A stretch of DNA of 64,000 nt from Mikania micrantha (taxonomy: Eukaryota; Streptophyta; Magnoliopsida; Asterales; Asteraceae): positions 63,696,031 to 63,760,030 of the forward strand of contig CM018682.1 in NCBI GenBank assembly GCA_009363875.1, given 5' to 3'. Made by a program: the position numbers and the translations under genes. Shown here piece after piece: positions 57,573 to 64,000 of the stretch (positions are counted from its first letter, which is position 1; every line of letters begins with the position of its first letter). Under the pieces are notes generated by a model. The model was given only the letters and a program-made list of their open reading frames with translations. It was not told the DNA's origin and did no database searches.

Positions 57573-60330
57573 TGATGTTTCAATTTGTTCAATTGGTGAC
57601 AATTTGATATTATCGAACTAACTTTTTAACAAGAATTTGAAGAATTTGATATTAGAAGAGTTAAGTTGAACAATATAGAGTATAATATACTTAGATTATA
57701 AGAAATTGATTTATGATTAAGTTAATTACCCAAATTTTGACTAGAAAAGTCAAAATTCGGCCAAGAAGGTTGGGGGAATTCGAAGGATGCATCAATAGAC
57801 TGTTAATCATCGAATTAAATGTTCATGTAACTCATTGTGATAATGATTAGCCATTAATCATCTGTTACAACTTTTGAAAAGGTCGAATTAATCTCAAATC
57901 ACAACCAAAAGGCGTAACCGTCACATGGTTACATCAAAACTATACAATTCGATCATATTACTCGCAATTCAAACTCAATATCCTCTAGTCGGCACTGTTA
58001 GAGAGTTTTACATTCGAGAATTTGATCTGAGAAGTCAGGAATAGTAGAATTCGATCGAGGGTAAACCGAAACACAAGAGTATAATCGGGTTGTGTTAATT
58101 CGGTTATATTTCACTAAATTGAGCATTCAAACATCTTGGTCGGCATTATTAGAAGATTAGACAAGCAGCAATTCGAGCCTAACAGTGAAAGATAGAGAAT
58201 TCGAATTGGGGGTGGCCGAACTTAGGGCTCAAAGCCGTTCTACTACAATTCGACATCAATACAGGTTAGTAATCTATCCTAAACCTTCTAAAAGGGTCGA
58301 TTAAGCTTATCCCTAAATGTATTTTGTGTAACAACATCGAATTGATCAAGTTTGATTCTTAGGGTTCATATCAAAATCGGTTTTGGGGGTCGTTGATTAA
58401 AACGGTTTAAAAATCAAATTAATATGTATAGATAGTTTCAGAAACATCTTGTGTATGATATTCTGATGCTAATTCGATTTAACAAAACCGAATTGGATGA
58501 TTTCTAGTTTTAAGATTTTTCATAAAAAACGATTTGGGGGTCTGGTAGTAAACGATCATGGAAGTTAAATTAAATCTTTCAGACATGTTCGAAATTCATC
58601 TTAGATGGAAAACCATGTGACAATTTCATGAATCAATAATGAATTGTTAGATTTCGAGTTTTTAGGGTTCTTGACCAAAATGTTTTGGGGTTTTTGATCT
58701 AATCGAAATGGTAAATCAAATCAGAGTACACTGAGGGGTTCGGTTTAGCCTTAGGATGAAAAACTCAATGGATTCGTGGTCTATTATATTGGAATTTGAT
58801 TCAATGGATTTAGGAAGTTGAGTTGCTCGAACCGGATCTAATTGGGAGTTAATTGGGGTGTTTATTTTGATCAATAGTCGAATTAAAACAACCTATAGAT
58901 ATGATTAGGTCCACAGGACAAAAGCCCTATGGTTTTAGGAATTATCGAGTTCGAATCCATGACCAATTTAGAGATGCATGTTCGGCTATAGAAAACATAA
59001 GGAAACTAAGCCATGTAAGCTTAAAACAATTAATTTCTGATTACTTTCGCGATACCCTAGCGGGCTTGACTGGTTAGTTGCGTGGGTGTTGGAGTTGAGG
59101 GTCGCGGGTTCGAGTCCCGGCCCAACCATATTTTTAGGTTTTAAAAATTAATTTTGTATTTTGAGCATAACTTATTCGTTTCAAGTCCGATTCGGTCCGT
59201 TCAAGTTGCGTTGGAACCGTAACGAGAATACGAACGTGTTGAAACGATAAAATTTATATTTTAGTCCGAAAACGAAATCGCGTATAATTACGTTTATTTA
59301 AATAAAATCGTATAGGATTTTATTTAAACGATTTCAAAGGCACGCGTACTCACGTATGCTTATTCTTAACACTTTAACATACGTATGTTGATACGTATGT
59401 GATTTTAAGCACAAAACGATTATTCGAATAACAATAGGTTATTGTTTAAATCACAGATTCTTCGTAGAGGATTTCTACGCAAGTTCCCACGTGTGTGATC
59501 ATTCTACTGTCATCAAAGGTGCGTACACGGCCCCTTTCTTATTTTAAACTGTTTTGGGGGAGAAAACATGTGCAACAAACTGATTTTTAGATACATATCA
59601 CTTGCATGAGTTATCTGTTTACATTATGTGAAAACATATCAACTTGAAAGTCCTTACACACCTCGAACCGTTTAGTTTGCTGTAATGCAAAGCGTGGTAG
59701 TTGGAAATAGATCTATTAGGTTTGACAAACCTCACCTGGTAGATGGGATCTACGCAGGTGTTTGACTGACCAAACACAATTTTACTATTGTTGTGATAGA
59801 CAATAGTGGCAAGGCGAAAACATGCTATAGCATGGCAATTAGTCAGCTTCGGTGTCGAACACGTATGTAAATAGTTTATATGACTGGCTATCATGACTGT
59901 GCAATTGTGATTATGTTATCTACAACTTATTATTCAAACTGATGTTTTGAACACTATGATTATTTAAAACCTGTGTTATGCACCAACCTTTGTGTTGACT
60001 TGAATTGCATGTTTTCTCAGGACGCTAAGGCGCGCGTAACAGCTGGCATGGACTAGGAAGATAGAGTCTCATGCATTATAAACACTTTGAACATTTGACT
60101 TTTGAATATTTCAGTATTTTGATTTGTAATGTTTTACTTATCAACAGTTTATTGGTTTTGATTTGAAACGCTTCCGCAATTTTTTTGTAAACTCTGAATG
60201 TTATGTTTTAAAGACCAACGTATGTTTTTCAATTCATATAGAGGTCTTCGCTATGTCTAATGATCTGAGATTCTGGTTTGTCACGTTCCCAAACGGTATG
60301 ATTCCGTTAGTTGAAATTGGGGGTGTGACA
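57573..60330 (+). repeat. 5' LTR of element C, second part (2758 bp)
   Basis: Continues the LTR interrupted by B and ends GGGGGTGTGACA next to the primer site; total LTR about 2998 bp. Includes a predicted donor CATCAAAG/GTGCGTAC (59518) and an acceptor block TTATGCACCAACC ... GTTGACTTG ... TGTTTTCTCAG/G (60020). A tRNA-like stretch lies at 59062-59130. Apparent open frames at 59619-59894 and 60163-60357 have no protein resemblance. Confidence 0.88.
59062..59130 (+). other. tRNA-like stretch in LTR C
   Basis: GGGTTCGAGTCCCGG is a perfect T-arm/B box (stem CGGG/CCCG), and about 40 bases upstream CTGGTTAGTTGCG resembles an A box. The acceptor stem does not pair, so it is a tRNA relic or Pol III-like module rather than a tRNA gene. 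Confidence 0.5.
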
Positions 60331-60333
60331 GAT

Positions 60334-60346
60334 TGGTATCAGAGCC
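60334..60346 (+). promoter_or_regulatory. Primer binding site of element C
   Basis: TGGTATCAGAGCC, three bases after the LTR end; initiator tRNA-Met type. The leader then carries CCTAGACTATGAC at 60381. Confidence 0.94.
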
Positions 60347-60513
60347 ATTGGTTATAGCGAACTAGGTTTGCATTTGTAGGCCTAGACTATGACTGTTAGA
60401 CATTAGACACACAGGTTTACACATACTGCTTAGAAATTACATATGACATTATGTAATTGACTTGCTTACACATTTTAGGACACTGCACTTACATATGATA
60501 TTATGTAACAGGC

Positions 60514-61167
60514 ATGGCATCACCATCAGTTCCTTATATTGTTATTGATGATTCCGAGGACGAGGAGCCGATAGTTCCGGCACCACCATCATCACCACCA
60601 CCACCTATTCCATCACCTCCACCGTATGGGATGGATGACTCAGACCCAGACGAGGATCCAGAGGAGGATCCAGACGAGGATCCAGAGGAGGATCCAGAGG
60701 AGGATCCAGATGAGGATCCAGTTGAGGACCCGGATGAGGATCCGGAGGAGGCACCATGGGTGAATACTCAGGGACTCTATGCTGCAGGACCATCTACACA
60801 CCCACCACCCGCACTAGATGCTCCTGAGCCTAAGAGGCGAAGGACGGACGCGGAGGAGATCGCCAAGTTGCGCGAGGACTTGGATGAGACAGAAGACAAG
60901 CTTATACAGAGATCTCATGAGTTATGGGATGCCATTGAGAGGCAAGATGAACTTGCCCATCTAGTTCATGACATGCGGGATGAGATGGTGAACATGATTG
61001 GTCGTCTCGACGCTGCAGAGAACCGAGCTTTGTTCTTGGAGGGTAGAGTAGAAGCTTTGGAGGATTTGGTGGCCTCTGAGAATGAGGAGGAGGATGAGGA
61101 GGAAGAAGGGGAGGAACCAGCACCAGTTGCTGAGTCCGATCCTGAATCCACCGTTGAGGACGACTGA
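60514..61167 (+). CDS. Element C upstream ORF: acidic, proline-rich, coiled-coil protein (217 aa)
   Basis: ATG at 60514, about 180 bases after the primer site, to TGA at 61167. Residues 1-15 are ordinary, 16-40 are Asp/Glu then Pro-rich, and about 42-90 consist of repeated DPEED/DPDED units. About 105-185 is a Glu/Leu/Arg-rich heptad region (IAKLREDLDETEDKL, LVHDMRDEMVNMIGRLDA) likely to form a coiled coil. The tail is again very acidic. I recognise no known family and see no counterpart in element B or family A. It precedes gag by 257 bases and has no stops, which suggests retained function, possibly structural, nuclear or chromatin-related. That function is inference only. Confidence 0.75.
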   Translation: MASPSVPYIVIDDSEDEEPIVPAPPSSPPPPIPSPPPYGMDDSDPDEDPEEDPDEDPEEDPEEDPDEDPVEDPDEDPEEAPWVNTQGLYAAGPSTHPPPALDAPEPKRRRTDAEEIAKLREDLDETEDKLIQRSHELWDAIERQDELAHLVHDMRDEMVNMIGRLDAAENRALFLEGRVEALEDLVASENEEEDEEEEGEEPAPVAESDPESTVEDD

Positions 61168-61424
61168 TTATTTTTTTTTTTCCTTTCTTTCTTGTTTTGT
61201 TTAAACTTATTAGGAACGGGTTGTGTTCCTACATTAGTAGTTTGAAAAACTTGTATTTCATTCCAAAAGTATTGTACTCAAAGAAAGTTTCTATCTATTA
61301 AAGAGTTATCTTTTATTTTCAACAACTGTGTTGGCTTATATTACATGTTGTGTTTGTTGTTTTACTTACACATGTTACATTGGATTTTGACTTTGTGCTA
61401 ACACTTCTTATAAATAGGAACCTA
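61168..61424 (+). other. Spacer between the acidic ORF and gag of element C
   Basis: T-rich, no open frame. The end reads acttcttataaatag just before the gag ATG, which could act as a splice acceptor. That would offer one way to express gag from a downstream ATG. Confidence 0.45.
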
Positions 61425-64000
61425 ATGGCTGAGGGAAACGTACATATGACTGTTGCTGAGCTCAATGAGCTAATCAACAACAGAGTTGCAGAGGCAATCG
61501 CACAGTATGCTCAGACTCACAACACAGGGCCACAGGGTCCAGCTGGGGGATTGGTTAATCCACAAGTCTGCACGTTCAAGATGTTCTTGGACTGCAAGCC
61601 ACACAACTTCAAAGGATCGGAGGGGGCTATTGGACTTCTCCGATGGATTGAGAAGGCAGAGTCTGTGTTCGAAATGTGCAACTGCCCTGATGACAGCAAG
61701 GTGAAATTTGCTACTGGAACATTGGAGGGTCCAGCACTGACTTGGTGGAACTCCAATGTTCAGACTCTGGGGTTGGGAGAAGCAAATGCATTGACATGGG
61801 ACAACTTCAAAACTTTACTGCAAGAGGAGTACTGTCCTCGCAGTGAAATGCAGAAGTTGGAAGAGGAATACTGGCACCTCAAGATGGAGGGGTCAAACAT
61901 TGAGGAGTACACGACCAGATCGCATGAACTGTCCAGACTGCTACCACACATGGCTACTCCAGCCAGTAAGTGGATTGAAAGATACATTGGAGGACTAGTG
62001 CCTCAGATTCAAGGGTTGGTGACTTCAGCAAATCCCACCACCATCCAACAAGCTGTTCGTCTAGCACATCAGCTTACTGATCAGGCAGTGTTGCAGGGGA
62101 CTCTGCCTAAGCGAACATCTGCTACCAAGGTGGGAGACCATAAGAGAAAGTGGGAGAGTAACAACTTCAAGGGCAACAACCAACAATCACATCAGCAAAA
62201 CAGGAAACAAGACTCAAACAAGTCTTATCATAATTCCAACAGTGGCCAACAATCATCATCATCGGGGGGCTATATTGGTAAGCACCCCAAGTGCAACAGG
62301 TGTGGTTACCATCATGCGGGTAACCAGTGTGACAGAGCTAAGTGCCAGAGGTGTGGCAAGATTGGGCACGCGGCTAAGGATTGTCGCGGGGAGCTGCAGA
62401 ACAACCATAACAACCAGAACAATAACCAGAACAACGCTCAGAAGGGTTGTTTCGAGTGCGGCAAGATGGGGCATTTTAAGAAAGATTGCCCACAACTCAA
62501 GAAAGGCGGGGACAATAATGGTAATGGTAATGGAAATGGCAACGGTAATGGCAATGGCACCAACAACAATAATAACAATAACAACAACAACGGTGCTAGA
62601 GGCAGGGCGTTCGTGATTGGAGGACGTCAAGCGCGGGAGGATCCCAACATTGTCACGGGTACGTTCCTCTTAAATAATCACTATGCCTCTATGTTATTTG
62701 ACACTGGTGCCGACCGGAGTTTTGTATCTAGTTCACTTGCTAAGTCACTAGATGTTAGTCCCACTGCCTTAGATAGTCCATACACTGTGGAATTAGCTGA
62801 TGGTAAGTTGATTGTAGTAGAAAACATTTATAAGGGATGTATCCTTGATTTGATGGGTCAAACATTAGAGATTGATCTGATGCCTATTGCCTTAGGCAGT
62901 TTTGATGTAGTCATTGGCATGGACTGGTTGTCCAAGAACCAGGCTGAAATTGTATGCCATGAAAAGATTGTTCGCATACCTCTTCCGCAGGGAGAGACAT
63001 TATATGTACAAGGTGAGAAAAGCAGTACGCCACTGCGTCTCATATCTTGTATGAAAGCACACAAATGTCTGCGGAAAGGTCATACGGCAGTTATAGCACT
63101 TATAACTGAAAAGCCGGTAACTGAGAAGAAGATTGAAGATATACCAATAGTTTGTGAATTTCCAGAGGTGTTTCCAGAAGACTTGCCGGGATTACCGCCT
63201 ATCAGACAGGTGGAATTCCGAATCGATCTTACACCAGATGCAGCACCGATAGCTAGGGCGCCTTATCGACTTGCACCGTCAGAGATGCAAGAGTTATCCA
63301 CACAATTGCAAGAGTTGTTGGATAAGGGTTTCATACGACCTAGTTTTTCACCGTGGGGAGCTCCAGTATTGTTTGTGAAGAAGAAGGACGGGACTTTCCG
63401 TATGTGTATCGATTACCGGGAATTGAATAAGGTTACTATCAAGAACCGGTATCCGTTACCCAGGATTGACGATCTGTTCGATCAGTTACAAGGTTCGAGT
63501 TATTACTCGAAGATTGATCTCAGGTCGGGTTATCATCAACTAAGAGTTCAGGAGGAGGATATTCCGAAGACAGCATTCAGGACAAGATATGGCCATTATG
63601 AGTTCTTGGTCATGCCATTTGGGTTGACAAACGCTCCAGCTGTATTCATGGATCTCATGAATCGTGTTTGTAAACCTTATCTTGATAAGTTTGTCATTGT
63701 TTTCATCGATGACATTCTCATCTATTCAAAATCTGAGGAGGAACACGCTGAACATCTTCGACTATTATTGGAATTATTGAAACAAGAACAACTGTACGCT
63801 AAGTTCTCGAAATGTGATTTCTGGATGCGAGAAGTACAGTTCTTGGGTCATATAGTTAATGAAAAGGGTATACATGTGGATCCAGCAAAGATTGAAGCGA
63901 TTAAGAATTGGGAAGCACCAAAAACCCCTACCGAGGTACGACAATTCCTTGGTTTGGCGGGTTATTATCGACGATTCATTGAGGGTTTCTCAAAGATCGC
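61425..64000 (+). CDS. Element C gag-pol polyprotein, 5' part, open to window end
   Basis: ATG at 61425 (MAEGNVHMTVAELNEL). I followed the frame to 64000 (858 codons) without a stop. Capsid core about residues 50-260 (IGLLRWIEKAES, LTWWNSN), knuckles at about 290-321 (CQRCGKIGHAAKDC) and 343-356 (CFECGKMGHFKKDC), then an Asn/Gly low-complexity linker about 360-400. Protease LFDTGADRSFVSS is at about 426. Reverse transcriptase runs from about 570, with catalytic VFIDDILIYSK at about 760, into the connection region (FLGLAGYYRRFI). RNase H, integrase and any chromodomain are beyond the edge. Every catalytic residue in view is intact. The knuckle-protease linker is much more Asn-rich than in element B. 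Confidence 0.93.
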   Translation, partial: MAEGNVHMTVAELNELINNRVAEAIAQYAQTHNTGPQGPAGGLVNPQVCTFKMFLDCKPHNFKGSEGAIGLLRWIEKAESVFEMCNCPDDSKVKFATGTLEGPALTWWNSNVQTLGLGEANALTWDNFKTLLQEEYCPRSEMQKLEEEYWHLKMEGSNIEEYTTRSHELSRLLPHMATPASKWIERYIGGLVPQIQGLVTSANPTTIQQAVRLAHQLTDQAVLQGTLPKRTSATKVGDHKRKWESNNFKGNNQQSHQQNRKQDSNKSYHNSNSGQQSSSSGGYIGKHPKCNRCGYHHAGNQCDRAKCQRCGKIGHAAKDCRGELQNNHNNQNNNQNNAQKGCFECGKMGHFKKDCPQLKKGGDNNGNGNGNGNGNGNGTNNNNNNNNNNGARGRAFVIGGRQAREDPNIVTGTFLLNNHYASMLFDTGADRSFVSSSLAKSLDVSPTALDSPYTVELADGKLIVVENIYKGCILDLMGQTLEIDLMPIALGSFDVVIGMDWLSKNQAEIVCHEKIVRIPLPQGETLYVQGEKSSTPLRLISCMKAHKCLRKGHTAVIALITEKPVTEKKIEDIPIVCEFPEVFPEDLPGLPPIRQVEFRIDLTPDAAPIARAPYRLAPSEMQELSTQLQELLDKGFIRPSFSPWGAPVLFVKKKDGTFRMCIDYRELNKVTIKNRYPLPRIDDLFDQLQGSSYYSKIDLRSGYHQLRVQEEDIPKTAFRTRYGHYEFLVMPFGLTNAPAVFMDLMNRVCKPYLDKFVIVFIDDILIYSKSEEEHAEHLRLLLELLKQEQLYAKFSKCDFWMREVQFLGHIVNEKGIHVDPAKIEAIKNWEAPKTPTEVRQFLGLAGYYRRFIEGFSKI

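Larger units (their letters stand above)
43499..64000 (+). mobile_element. Ty3/Gypsy element C, interrupted by B and cut by right window edge
   Basis: Its 5' LTR is split in two (43499-43738 and 57573-60330) by element B. Then come a primer site, an extra acidic ORF and an open gag-pol frame that leaves the window in the reverse transcriptase/RNase H connection. It entered family A copy 2 gag. The host sequence at the junction (gtagatgt) matches the uninterrupted copy 1, so the target duplication should begin with bases ending GATGT. Confidence 0.9.

Noticed and set aside
59062..59130. True tRNA gene
   Set aside because: T-arm is good but acceptor and D stems do not pair.
60605..61151. Antisense frames opposite the acidic ORF of element C
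   Set aside because: They mirror the repeated GAGGATCC-type codons of the sense frame and have no independent support.

Overview
The window is intergenic plant DNA made almost entirely of LTR retrotransposons. Giant Ty3/Gypsy chromovirus LTRs of 3-5 kb, initiator-tRNA-Met primer sites, a 5S-derived TRIM, a tRNA-headed SINE and the absence of any recognisable host gene all point to a large angiosperm genome. Protein and LTR style suggest Asteraceae (lettuce or sunflower relatives), but that is an impression from family resemblance, not a search result.

Left part (1-14.3 kb): a decayed Ty1/Copia element lies on the minus strand (1-5747, cut by the window edge). It abuts, and probably sits inside, the gag of a decayed plus-strand Ty3/Gypsy element (5748 to about 9.9 kb) that has lost RNase H and the N-terminus of integrase. 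AT-rich relic DNA follows, with a decayed unknown ORF, a tandem array of about 175 bp units (12.03-13.02 kb) and a SINE with a 17 bp target duplication (13268-13556).

Middle part (14.3-26.7 kb): an LTR-like unit (from 14318) is interrupted by a composite insertion at 16314-21740. The composite has a Cassandra-like TRIM, with 5S rRNA-derived LTRs, at one end and a 4.8 kb Ty3-type LTR at the other, yet one 5 bp duplication (GAAAT) flanks the whole unit. A related LTR (23750-26667) is cut by the next insertion.

Right part (26.7-64 kb): a stack of insertions. A minus-strand Ty3 family (here 'A') forms a tandem array of internal regions sharing LTRs: a deleted unit, a full unit, and a second unit truncated at 43498. 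Both visible pol copies are dead in the same way (stop codon, frameshift, FIDA instead of FIDD in reverse transcriptase, no protease). A plus-strand element 'C' interrupts the second unit at 43499 and runs off the right edge with an open gag-pol frame and an extra acidic ORF upstream. Element 'B' (43739-57567) is inserted inside C's 5' LTR with a CCCAA duplication. B has one intact 1510-codon gag-pol and two 3698 bp LTRs with only about four differences seen by eye, so it is the youngest and the only apparently competent complete element.

The most interesting shared signal is non-coding. The otherwise diverged LTRs of A, B, C, D and D2 carry the same ordered set of parts: a TATA box, a consensus splice donor about 220-240 nt later, a short exon, a second donor, and a conserved branch-point/acceptor block before the LTR end. 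An RNA hairpin module (GTGGTGGG ... CCCTATATATA closed by a covarying stem) recurs about 11 times in both LTRs and leaders. This suggests a conserved splicing and RNA-structure programme inside the LTR/leader that the protein annotation does not explain.
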